Positions 9,222-16,958 of a DNA stretch of 64,000 bases are shown one piece after another. Both the position numbers and the translations under genes were made by a program. Position 1 is the stretch's first letter; each line of letters opens with the position of its first letter. The notes beneath the pieces are model-generated. The model worked only from the letters and a program-made list of their open reading frames with translations. It made no database searches and was not told the origin of the DNA. This DNA is from Streptomyces sp. CG1 (GTDB lineage: Bacteria; Actinomycetota; Actinomycetes; Streptomycetales; Streptomycetaceae): contig NZ_CP163518.1 of NCBI RefSeq assembly GCF_041080625.1, positions 6,131,501 through 6,195,500 on the forward strand. The letters are read 5' to 3'.

Positions 9222-10628
9222 TCAGGACACCGCCGACAGGCTGCCGTGGGCCACCGAGGCGATGCGGTCGCGCAGCCGCTCGACGTACAGCCGCAGATTC
9301 TTCGCCGCCACGTCGGTGTCCGGGTACCGGCTCGCCAGCCACAGCCCCTCGTGCAGCCGGTTCACCCACACGCACACCTGATCGCCGTACGACACCCGCA
9401 GCAGCGCGTGCGCCCGCTGCTCGGCCCAGCGCTCGGCGCCGGGGACGGCCCGGGTGTCGACGTAGGAGACGATCGAGTACAGGTCGGGCGAGGTCGGCCG
9501 GAAGTCCGCGCCGAGCAGCCTGAGCACCCGGGCCAGCGGCATCCGGGCCAGCGACCGGTTGGCCTGCAACTCCGCGCGCACGGAGCGCAGGGCGTCCGGG
9601 AAGCCCGCCGCCCGGCCGACCGGCACCTCGATGGGGGCGCCGCCCACGTACCAGCCCACCGAGTCGCTCCACCGTGACTTCACCCGGGTGTGGAACGGCA
9701 CCACGGTCCGGTACACCGAGTGCCCGCCCAGCTCGTGCACGATCAGCCCGGTCGCGGCCAGCAGGCCGACCAGGCTGCCGCCGTAGGGCCTGCAGTACGC
9801 CTCGAACGCCGCCGCCTCCGCCGCGTCCGCCAGCGGCTCGCACAGCATCCGCTGCCCCGGCAGCGGTCCGTCCGGCTCCAGACCGAGGTCGACCGGGAAG
9901 CTCGGCAGCCTGCCGTCGCAGCGCCGGACGAACTCGCGCCAGCGGTCCACGATCGCGTGCCGGCCGTCGATGGCGTCCGCGTCGGCTCGCTCGATCTCGC
10001 AGAAGTCGACGTAACTGGCCGCCGGGGCGAGGGAGTCGGGCGCACTGCCGGCCAGGCCCGCCGTGTACAGCTCGTGCACCTCGGCGGCGATCCGGGTCAG
10101 GGAGTAGGCGTCGACGTTGCTGTGGTCGAAGGCCATGTACACGCTGGCGCCGTCCTCGCGTACGACCGCGGTGTAGATCAGGTTCGGCCAGCGCAGCGCG
10201 TCCGCGACGGTGTCGAAACGGTCCTGGAGATGCCGGACCAGCGCGTCCGCGTCGTCGAAGTCGCCCGCCTCCTCGCGCTGCAGGGACACATCGGCGGCGT
10301 CCAGGGTGAACCGGCGCAGCTGGTCGTCCTCCCAGCGGAAGCCGCTGCGCAGCGTCTCGTGCCGTACCGTCCAGGTCCGCAGCGCCTCCTGGAGGACGTC
10401 GAGGTCGACCGGGCCCGGCAGGTCGAAGGCGGTGCCGAGCCAGGTCGGCACGAACAGCCCGTCCTCACGGACGCACTTGGCGGTCCTGATGTGGGACTCC
10501 TGGATGTAGGCGGGGGGCCGGGAGTCCTCCGGGAGCGCCGTAGCCGCCGCCACGGTCGCCGGGCTCAGTGTCCACTCGACGAGCCGTCCCGGCCGGACCT
10601 CGCAGCGCTGGATGTCAGTGATTCGCAC
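9222..10628 (-). CDS. stand-alone condensation-domain (acyltransferase-type) protein
   Basis: A 468-residue protein that looks like a free-standing condensation/PapA-type domain. The segment YMAFDHSNVDAYSL near residue 165 fits the HxxxD active-site pattern (the final Gly is replaced by Ala), with an HETLRSGF element near residue 95 and a VGWYVGGAPIEVPV region typical of the C-terminal half. No carrier or adenylation domain is present nearby, so it may esterify or amidate a free substrate. The GTG start has a good GGGAGA ribosome site. It is last in a minus-strand series with TetR, deaminase and oxygenase. Confidence 0.7.
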   Translation of the reverse strand: MRITDIQRCEVRPGRLVEWTLSPATVAAATALPEDSRPPAYIQESHIRTAKCVREDGLFVPTWLGTAFDLPGPVDLDVLQEALRTWTVRHETLRSGFRWEDDQLRRFTLDAADVSLQREEAGDFDDADALVRHLQDRFDTVADALRWPNLIYTAVVREDGASVYMAFDHSNVDAYSLTRIAAEVHELYTAGLAGSAPDSLAPAASYVDFCEIERADADAIDGRHAIVDRWREFVRRCDGRLPSFPVDLGLEPDGPLPGQRMLCEPLADAAEAAAFEAYCRPYGGSLVGLLAATGLIVHELGGHSVYRTVVPFHTRVKSRWSDSVGWYVGGAPIEVPVGRAAGFPDALRSVRAELQANRSLARMPLARVLRLLGADFRPTSPDLYSIVSYVDTRAVPGAERWAEQRAHALLRVSYGDQVCVWVNRLHEGLWLASRYPDTDVAAKNLRLYVERLRDRIASVAHGSLSAVS

Positions 10629-10787
10629 GCGTCTCCCATCACAGAAAAGGGACCCAGGTTGCGGGCCCCCCTCAAGGCAATGCCGCGGGACGCGGCCGGG
10701 ATGTGCGCGTCTGGTTCATTTCACTGGAATGGCTGGTGCGTCGAACATGCGACCGATTGACTCAGGGTGTCCGGCCAGGGTTACGCC

Positions 10788-11753
10788 TCAGCCGACGGAG
10801 ATGGAGTCGAGCTTCTCGCGCAGGTACACATGCGAGTCGACCGGCGGATACGCCACCCGGCCCAGCGGTGCCGGCACGGACTCCACGAGGGTGCCGGGGG
10901 TGCACTCGCCGAAGTACACGAGCGACATCAGCTCCTCGGCGGGCGCGTCGACCGGCGGCGGCAGCACCCGGTGCCGCCCCGACCGCCACCGGTCGCCGGT
11001 CCAACGGGCGAGCAGATCACCGATGTTGACGGTGAACGCGGCCGGGTCGTAGGGCGCGTCCTCCCACCCGCCGGCCTCGGTGTAGATCTGCAGCCCGCCC
11101 TTCCCGGCCTGCCGGTCGAGGATGGTGACGGTGCCGAAGTCGGTGTGCGGCCCGATCCGGAACTGCCCCGGCAGCGGCTCGCCGACCAGCTCCGTACCCG
11201 GGTACCAGTTGATGTTGAAGCCGTACGTCGGATGGTCCATGTGCCGGGAGAAGAAGTCGCGTTCGAGACCCAGCGCGTAGCCCAGCAGTGACAGCAGCTC
11301 CTTCTCCAGGGTGGCCATCCTCGCCAGGTACGCCTTGCCGAGCGCCTTCAGTCCGGGCACCTCGGCGGGCCACACATTGGGCGCGTACCACTCCGCGTTG
11401 ACGACGGGGTCGTCGAAGGGCTCGTCCGTGGCGAAGGTCAGCGACTCCTTCAGATCGGGCGGTGTCTCGGTGCCCTCCGCGTACCCGTTGGCCTCGGCGC
11501 CGGGCCCGAGCCAGCCGCGGCCGCCGACCTTCGCGGCGTAGCGCCGCTTGACGTCATCCGGGAGCCGGAAGAACTCCCGGGCCGCCTCCCGGACCCCGGC
11601 CCGCAGCCCGGACTCCACCCCGTGCCCGGTGACCAGCAGAAACCCGGCGCTCCGCAGCGCCTCGTCGACGGTACGGCCGAGCGCGGCCCGGCTCTTTTCA
11701 TCGCCGTCGAGCCAGGGCCGCAGATCGATACGGGGAACACGCGCGCTACTCAC
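10788..11753 (-). CDS. isopenicillin N synthase-like 2OG-Fe(II) oxygenase
   Basis: A 321-residue non-haem iron oxygenase. The iron ligands are visible as GPHTDFGTVT (His and Asp near residue 200) and SGRHRVLPP (His near residue 258). A GFLLVTGHGV element at the N-terminus and the YGFNINWYPG strand are typical of the family. The substrate is unknown. GTG 11753 overlaps the TAG of the deaminase gene and has AGGA upstream; an in-frame ATG at 11765 is also possible. The overlap suggests coupled expression with the deaminase. Confidence 0.85.
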   Translation of the reverse strand: MSSARVPRIDLRPWLDGDEKSRAALGRTVDEALRSAGFLLVTGHGVESGLRAGVREAAREFFRLPDDVKRRYAAKVGGRGWLGPGAEANGYAEGTETPPDLKESLTFATDEPFDDPVVNAEWYAPNVWPAEVPGLKALGKAYLARMATLEKELLSLLGYALGLERDFFSRHMDHPTYGFNINWYPGTELVGEPLPGQFRIGPHTDFGTVTILDRQAGKGGLQIYTEAGGWEDAPYDPAAFTVNIGDLLARWTGDRWRSGRHRVLPPPVDAPAEELMSLVYFGECTPGTLVESVPAPLGRVAYPPVDSHVYLREKLDSISVG

Positions 11754-12195
11754 CGATGTCCTCATTCCACAGCTCCGGGTTCTTCTCGACGAAGGCCCGC
11801 ATCATCGCGATGCACGCGGGGTCCTCCAGCAGCAGGATCTCCACACCGAGCCCCGCCAGCCAGTCGTGCCCGCCGTGGAAGGTGGTGGCCTCGCCGATCA
11901 CCACCCGGGAGATGCCGAACTGGCGGACCAGGCCGCTGCAGTACCAGCACGGGGAGAGCGTGGTGACCATGGTCGTGCCGCGGTACGTGCGCTGCCGTCC
12001 CGCCGCGCGGAACGCGGCCGTCTCCGCGTGGGTGGAGGGGTCGTCGTCCTGGACGCGGCGATTGCGGCCGCGGCCGAGGAGGGTGCCGTCGGGGCCGTAG
12101 AGCGCGGCGCCGACGGGGATCCCGCCCTCGGCGAGCCCGGCACGGGCCTCGTCCACGGCGGTGACGAGCCAGGCCCGGGCCTGTCGTTCATCCAT
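11746..12195 (-). CDS. cytosine deaminase-like enzyme (yeast FCY1 type)
   Basis: A 149-residue zinc deaminase. The zinc-binding and catalytic motifs are HAETAAF and TLSPCWYCSGL. The remainder resembles the fungal cytosine deaminase rather than tRNA adenosine deaminase: QFGISRVVIGEATTF, a GVEILLLEDPAC strand and the C-terminal NPELWNEDIGE, which parallels the ending of yeast FCY1. Conversion of cytosine to uracil is the likely family reaction, though a related pyrimidine or pterin substrate is possible. The stop overlaps the start of the downstream oxygenase gene. Confidence 0.85.
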   Translation of the reverse strand: MDERQARAWLVTAVDEARAGLAEGGIPVGAALYGPDGTLLGRGRNRRVQDDDPSTHAETAAFRAAGRQRTYRGTTMVTTLSPCWYCSGLVRQFGISRVVIGEATTFHGGHDWLAGLGVEILLLEDPACIAMMRAFVEKNPELWNEDIGE

Positions 12196-12261
12196 GCCCT
12201 TACTGTCCTGTGCCGGGGTGCGCGGGGCAACGGGGCCAGGTCGGGCGGGGCTGGGAAGCCG

Positions 12262-12315
12262 ACGGAACCGCGGTTCCCCAGGGGCGCGGGGGACTGCGCG
12301 ACCAGCCACGACGTA
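12262..12315. repeat. Streptomyces-type intergenic GC hairpin element
   Basis: The core ggttccccaggggcgcgg with flanking ggactgcgcgaccagcc is a snap-back GC element of the same type as the arms at 27481-27653. It lies between the TetR stop and the deaminase start on the same strand and may act as a partial terminator or mRNA stabiliser. Confidence 0.55.
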
Positions 12316-12365
12316 TCCGCACCTGGCGAGGGTCGGAACCCCCGCGGCGCTTACCCGCTTCGCGT

Positions 12366-12959
12366 TCACGCCGCCACGGACCGCCAGATCCGTTCCGGCA
12401 GCAGCACCGCCGCCTGGTCGAGATCCACGTCGTCGATCCCCGACAGCCACCGGCGGGCAACCCCGATGACCGGCCCGAGGATCAGCGACTCCAGCAGCGG
12501 CGCCGGAAGCGGAGCGAGGTCACCGGATTCCACATAGCGGCCCGCCCACTGTGCGAGCGGCGACAGCCGGGCCTCCTGTGCGTCCCGGAGCCGCTTCCCG
12601 TCGGCCATTCCCTTCCGGTCGGCGTACGAGGAGTGCAGCAGCAGCGCCGCGTCCCGGTGCTGTTGCACGAAGTCCAGATACGCCCTGACCAGGGCGCGAA
12701 TCCCGGTGTGCGCGGTACGGGTGTACTCCAGCGCCCCGACCAGCTCCCCGAGGAGCCGGCCGAGCCACCGCGTGAGCAGGGCGTTCATCAGCCCGTCGAC
12801 ACTGCCGAAGTGGTGGTACAGGCTGCCGAGGCTGACCCCGCTGGCCTTGGTGAGCGCGGCGACTGTCAGCCCCTGCTCGCCCGACTCGGCGTACACCCGC
12901 AGGGCGGCGTCCAGGAGCTGTTCGGCGGTGGCCTCGCCACGCTGCTGCTTGGGGCTCAT
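12366..12959 (-). CDS. TetR/AcrR family transcriptional regulator
   Basis: A 197-residue regulator. The N-terminal helix-turn-helix spans about residues 10-55, with the recognition region LTKASGVSLGSLYHHFGS; the rest is an all-helical ligand domain. A candidate operator with a TTCTAGAA core lies just upstream, between this gene and the divergent membrane-protein gene. By position it may control itself, the divergent gene, or the deaminase-oxygenase-condensation genes 170 bases downstream on the same strand. Confidence 0.88.
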   Translation of the reverse strand: MSPKQQRGEATAEQLLDAALRVYAESGEQGLTVAALTKASGVSLGSLYHHFGSVDGLMNALLTRWLGRLLGELVGALEYTRTAHTGIRALVRAYLDFVQQHRDAALLLHSSYADRKGMADGKRLRDAQEARLSPLAQWAGRYVESGDLAPLPAPLLESLILGPVIGVARRWLSGIDDVDLDQAAVLLPERIWRSVAA

Positions 12960-12968
12960 TCTGAAGTA

Positions 12969-12982
12969 CTTTTCTAGAAGGA
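12969..12982. promoter_or_regulatory. candidate TetR operator with TTCTAGAA core
   Basis: An imperfect palindrome in an A/T-rich patch lies 10 bases upstream of the tetR start, in the divergent intergenic region. Such placement is usual for TetR autoregulation. Assignment is by position only. Confidence 0.35.
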
Positions 12983-13046
12983 TATTTTAGTTCTGTGGGC
13001 TGTTGGCCCACACTGGTTGCCTCATCCTCACATCCAGGAGCGACTG

Positions 13047-13631
13047 ATGTCGTCACCCGAGAACCCGGGAACCCCCGAGAAGAAGCAGGGCCTCGCCTGT
13101 CTGGGCGTGCTCGGCGTCATCGCCGTCGTCGTGTTACTCCTGGTGTTCACCAACCGGGGCGGCAACGGCGACTCGTCCGACGACACGGCCGCGTCACCGT
13201 CGTACCCGACCGCCACGGCGACCGGCGAGCCGTACACGAGCGCTCCGGACACGAGCGAGCCGAGCACCGGCGATCCGTACAGCAGCACTCCGGACACGAG
13301 TGGTCCGTACAGCAGCGATCCGTACGGCACCGGCAACCCCTATGACACCCCGAGTCCGGCCCCGAGCCCGTACACCTCCGGCACCTGCCTCAACGGCACC
13401 CTGCCGGACTCCACCACCGCGCAGTCCGTCAGCGGTGTGGACGAGGTCTCCTGCTCCGCGTCCGACGCGCACTACAAGGTGATCGAGACGATTCCGCTGA
13501 CCTCGGACATGAGCCGCTGCAACGACAACTCCCAGACCCAGTACGCCTTTTCCTCGCGCTACACGATCAACGGCTCGACCATCAACGAGTATGTGTACTG
13601 CCTGGTGGGCCTCGGGTCCTACGCACGCTGA
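13047..13631 (+). CDS. membrane-anchored exported protein with Ser/Thr/Pro stalk, TTA codon
   Basis: A 194-residue protein with one N-terminal membrane helix (about residues 18-37), a Thr/Ser/Pro/Asp-rich stalk with repeated PDTS.P and DPY units, and a C-terminal domain with four cysteines (CLNGTLP, VSCSA, MSRC, VYCLVGLG) resembling LppU-type extracellular domains. ATG 13047 has GGAG upstream. Codon 30 is TTA, so translation may depend on the bldA leucyl-tRNA. It lies 21 bases before the kinase gene and is probably cotranscribed with it. Confidence 0.75.
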   Translation: MSSPENPGTPEKKQGLACLGVLGVIAVVVLLLVFTNRGGNGDSSDDTAASPSYPTATATGEPYTSAPDTSEPSTGDPYSSTPDTSGPYSSDPYGTGNPYDTPSPAPSPYTSGTCLNGTLPDSTTAQSVSGVDEVSCSASDAHYKVIETIPLTSDMSRCNDNSQTQYAFSSRYTINGSTINEYVYCLVGLGSYAR

Positions 13632-13652
13632 AGCAGAAGCAGGGGGAATGAG

Positions 13653-15533
13653 TTGAACGGGGAACACAACGGGGTCGAGCCGCTGGAAGGGGACGATCCC
13701 CGGCGGATCGGACCGATCCCGCTCGTCGGACGGCTCGGCGCCGGCGGCATGGGGCGGGTCTACCTCGGTGTGCACGAGGGGCGGTACGCGGCCGTCAAGC
13801 AGGTCCTGCCGTCGGTCGTCGGCGAGGACAAGGACTTCGTCCGCCGCTTCGGACACGAGCTGGACAACCTCTCCCGGCTGCCGGCCGGGGCCACCGCACC
13901 GCTGCTCGCCGGGGACCGGGACGCCCGCCCGCCGTGGTTCGCCACGGCGTACGTCCCCGGGCTGACCCTGCGCGAGGCCGTCGAGGCGCACGTCGGGCCG
14001 CTGCCTGCCGGGCCGCTGTGGCTGCTGCTGAGGCAGGCGGCGGAGGGGCTGGCGGCGGTGCACGGGCTGGACATGGTGCACCGGGACGTCAAGCCGTCCA
14101 ACGTCATGCTGACCCTGGACGGGATCACCCTCATCGACTTCGGGGTCGCCCGGGCCGCCGAGCAGAGCCAGCTGACCCGGACCGGCATGGTGGTCGGCAC
14201 CCCGGCCTACATGTCGCCCGAACAGGCCTCCGGCGCCCGCCGGCTGACCGGCGCGGTGGACGTGTTCGCGCTCGGGTCCGTGGTGGCGTACGCGGGAAGC
14301 GGGCGGCCTCCGTTCGGTGACGAGTCGGGGCACGGGGTGCTGTACCGGATCGTGCACGAGCAGCCCGATCTGGACGAACTGCGGTCGGTGGACGCCGGGT
14401 TGGCGGACGTCGTCGCCTCCTGTCTGGACAAGGACCCGGAGGGCCGCCCCACCGCGGCCGAGCTGCTGGAGCTGACCGCCGGCCACGTGTCGTCGTCCGA
14501 CGCACCGCTGTGGCCCACGGCCATCACCGAACGCCTCACGGCCCGGGCGGAGTTCGCGGCACAGGTGCCGGAAGTGGAGGACCGGACGGTCCCGGCGTCA
14601 GGCGCAACAGCGGGGCCGGAGTCCCAGGGCGCCGCCGGGCCCGATTCCGAGCCCCAGGTCGTCGTGCGGCCCGGCGCGGGGCGGCCCGAGCGGGAGCGGC
14701 GGCGCAGGCGGCTGCTGGTGGCCGCCGTACCGATCGTGGTCGGTGCCGGTGTGGCGACCCTCGCCTTCCAGCTGGCCCCGTACACCACCGACACCCATCG
14801 CAACGGCGCCGTCGGCACACCGGGTGCCTCCGTCTCCGCGTCGGCCGGTGCCACACCCGGCGGATCCTCGGCGCTCCCCTCCGGACAGCCGACGCCCGGC
14901 AAGAGCGGCTCGGCCTCTCCGGCGAGCGGGAAGAAGAAGGATGGAAACGGCGGGAAGGACGGGAGGAACGGGGACTCGAGGACGGACCCGCAGGGCACAG
15001 ACGGATCCGGCGCCGGGAGCGCCGGGAACGGAGGGAGCGGCGCGGGCGGCGGCTCGGGCTCCGGTGGCTCCAGCGGCTCGGGCGGTTCAGGAAGCTCCGG
15101 CAGCTCCGGCGGGTCGAGCGGTTCCGGTGGCGGCAGCGGTGGCTCGTCCGGTGGGGGCGGCAGCCCCGGTTCCGGTGCGTTCCGGCTGAAGAACGGTGAG
15201 AACGGCAAGTGCCTGACCCAGGTCTACGGCTCCACCGGGCTCCGCAGCTGCTCGGACTCCACGGCCCGCTGGACCTTCCGCGGTGCCGCCGGCGGCAGCG
15301 TCAAGGTCGTCAACGTCTCGACCGGCTCCTGTCTGAGCGCCAACGGCAACGGCCAGGCCGTGTTCGTCGGTGACTGCTCGCAGGGCGGCAGCAACCTCCG
15401 CTGGGCGACGGGCTCCGGCGACTCACTGCGCACGGTCTATGACGGCGGCTGCCTCGACCTCGCCTTCGGAGGCGGCGTGGCCGAGGCGAGCTGCCAGTCG
15501 GGGGCGTCCTCGCAGAGCTGGGCCCGGACGTGA
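13653..15533 (+). CDS. membrane Ser/Thr protein kinase with extracellular ricin-like domain
   Basis: A 626-residue receptor-like kinase. The cytoplasmic Hanks-type domain shows the glycine loop GRLGAGGMGRVYLG, AAVKQV lysine, MVHRDVKPSNVM catalytic loop and LIDFGVA metal motif (residues about 20-275). A membrane helix follows near residue 350, then a very long Gly/Ser-rich spacer (about 430-508) and a C-terminal domain with KCLTQVYGS, SCLSANGNGQ and QSWART repeats resembling a ricin-type beta-trefoil. Carbohydrate or cell-wall sensing is a reasonable inference. The start is TTG with AGGGGGA upstream. Its stop abuts the stop of the convergent gene with no base between. Confidence 0.88.
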   Translation: MNGEHNGVEPLEGDDPRRIGPIPLVGRLGAGGMGRVYLGVHEGRYAAVKQVLPSVVGEDKDFVRRFGHELDNLSRLPAGATAPLLAGDRDARPPWFATAYVPGLTLREAVEAHVGPLPAGPLWLLLRQAAEGLAAVHGLDMVHRDVKPSNVMLTLDGITLIDFGVARAAEQSQLTRTGMVVGTPAYMSPEQASGARRLTGAVDVFALGSVVAYAGSGRPPFGDESGHGVLYRIVHEQPDLDELRSVDAGLADVVASCLDKDPEGRPTAAELLELTAGHVSSSDAPLWPTAITERLTARAEFAAQVPEVEDRTVPASGATAGPESQGAAGPDSEPQVVVRPGAGRPERERRRRRLLVAAVPIVVGAGVATLAFQLAPYTTDTHRNGAVGTPGASVSASAGATPGGSSALPSGQPTPGKSGSASPASGKKKDGNGGKDGRNGDSRTDPQGTDGSGAGSAGNGGSGAGGGSGSGGSSGSGGSGSSGSSGGSSGSGGGSGGSSGGGGSPGSGAFRLKNGENGKCLTQVYGSTGLRSCSDSTARWTFRGAAGGSVKVVNVSTGSCLSANGNGQAVFVGDCSQGGSNLRWATGSGDSLRTVYDGGCLDLAFGGGVAEASCQSGASSQSWART

Positions 15534-15887
15534 CTATCCGCTGATGATCCCGGTGATCGCCCGTACGGCCTCGGCCACCGGCTGGCCGACCACTCCGACG
15601 GCGGCGGCGATCCCGGCGATCGCCCGCAGTGCCCGGTGCCGCTCCAGCGCGGGTACGGCGGCGTCGGTGCTGAGGGCGGGCAGGGACTCGTCCAGGAGCT
15701 GGGCGTCGGGCGCCGGCACCTGAGTCCGCAACTCGGCGATGAGCCGGGTCAGTTCGGCGAGCGCGGCGACCAGGGCCGGGTCCTGCTGCCCGGCTCCGGC
15801 ACCGCCCTGGTTCTTGACGATGCCCTGGTTGCCCTGGCCGCCGTACATGTTCACGTTGTCGCCGTAGTAGTAGTTGTTGCCGCTCAT
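15534..15887 (-). CDS. small helical protein with N-terminal GDNVNMYGG motif
   Basis: A 117-residue protein whose first 25 residues contain NYYYGDNVNMYGGQGNQGI, followed by a Gly/Gln linker, a short coiled-coil-like helix (LAELTRLIAELRTQV) and a hydrophobic helical C-terminus (AIAGIAAAVGVVGQPVAEAV). The N-terminal motif is nearly identical to the C-terminal tail of the upstream gene product, and the two genes overlap by four bases (ATGA). The pattern recalls prion-like/amyloid signalling motifs that pair receptor and effector proteins; this is inference. The terminal helices could be membrane-active. Confidence 0.65.
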   Translation of the reverse strand: MSGNNYYYGDNVNMYGGQGNQGIVKNQGGAGAGQQDPALVAALAELTRLIAELRTQVPAPDAQLLDESLPALSTDAAVPALERHRALRAIAGIAAAVGVVGQPVAEAVRAITGIISG

Positions 15888-16588
15888 GAGCCGATCCCCA
15901 CGTTTCCGCTGCCGCCGTACATGTTGACGTTGTCGCCGAAGTAGTAGTTCTTCGGCGAGACGGTGAGGCTCTGCACCGTCACCTTGAACTCGGCGTCCGG
16001 GTGGTCGATGGCGTAGGAGATCTGGCCGACGATCTGGTCCAGTTGGCGCGGGTCCTGGCTGGTGACCAGCGCGGTGGACGCACCCGAGGTCTCGACCGCC
16101 ATGACGTGCTGCGGGGAGGCGGTCAGGACGGAGAGCATGTCGACGAGGAAGAAGATCTCGGCGACGACGGCCACGAGCCAGATGAAGATGACGTACCCGG
16201 CGGCGCCGGAGTTCTGCTCCCCTCCTCCGCCCAGGGTGAGGGAGGGCAGGCTGGGCAGCATCGCGATGAACCCGACGATCAGCGTCCCGGCGGTGTACCG
16301 CAGGAACCGCAGCACCGCCTCCTTGCGCTTGGGGCGCAGGATGAAGGAGTAGACGCGGGCTATGTTCTGCAGCGGGTACACCGCCGCGCCGATCCACAGG
16401 ATCCGCTTGCTGACCCGGAGATCGAGCCGTGTCGGCGCCGGATGCGGCGACGGCGCGGGGACGTCCGGCATGGGCGGTGCGGTGACGGGCGCGGCGGGCG
16501 GCGCGGTGGGTGTGGCCGTCGGCGTCGGCGGGACGGGTGCGGGCGGTGGAACCTGGGCCGGGTGTTCGGGTGGCTGGCCGTTCTGCAT
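15884..16588 (-). CDS. two-helix membrane protein (DUF6232-like) with C-terminal GDNVNMYGG motif
   Basis: A 234-residue protein: a Pro/Thr-rich N-terminal tail (1-55), an RVSKRILWIGAAVYPLQNI region, two membrane helices (about 95-115 and 130-155), then a cytoplasmic-side domain that resembles small DUF6232-like membrane proteins (VMAVETSGASTALVTS, IVGQISYAIDHPDAEFKV). The last 22 residues carry NYYFGDNVNMYGGSGNVGI, which is repeated at the start of the overlapping downstream gene. It is divergent from the binding-protein/VWA operon. The family name is from memory of the pattern, not a search. Confidence 0.65.
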   Translation of the reverse strand: MQNGQPPEHPAQVPPPAPVPPTPTATPTAPPAAPVTAPPMPDVPAPSPHPAPTRLDLRVSKRILWIGAAVYPLQNIARVYSFILRPKRKEAVLRFLRYTAGTLIVGFIAMLPSLPSLTLGGGGEQNSGAAGYVIFIWLVAVVAEIFFLVDMLSVLTASPQHVMAVETSGASTALVTSQDPRQLDQIVGQISYAIDHPDAEFKVTVQSLTVSPKNYYFGDNVNMYGGSGNVGIGS

Positions 16589-16958
16589 CTGCTTCTGTCC
16601 CCCAGAGGTCAGGCGATACCTCGCAACTCAGTGACGACCAAAAACAACACCCCTGGTGGGAGGATGGCAAGTCGTTATGGACGGCGAAGTGCCAGCTGAA
16701 TGAGGGGACTTGATGGAGACTCAGTGATGGGGAAGCCGGAGACCGAGACGCAGAGCGGGGCGAGCTCCGCCTGCCCAGGCTCCACGGCTCGGCGGCCGTT
16801 CTCGGACACCATGGCCTGTGCTGCGCGGGGACGGACCCTCGGGTTCCGTTCTTCGCTGACATACCTTCACATTCCGTTCTGTTGAGGTTGGTTGGCCGTT
16901 CCGTCCGGTGGCGTCCGGGGGGCGGACGATCCTGTCCCCGCTGACGCAGGAGACACGG
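16589..16958. other. divergent intergenic region
   Basis: 370 bases between the motif-sharing pair and the binding-protein/VWA operon. It is less GC-rich around 16620-16680 and should contain promoters for both directions; no clear hexamers or strong palindromes were assigned. Confidence 0.4.
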
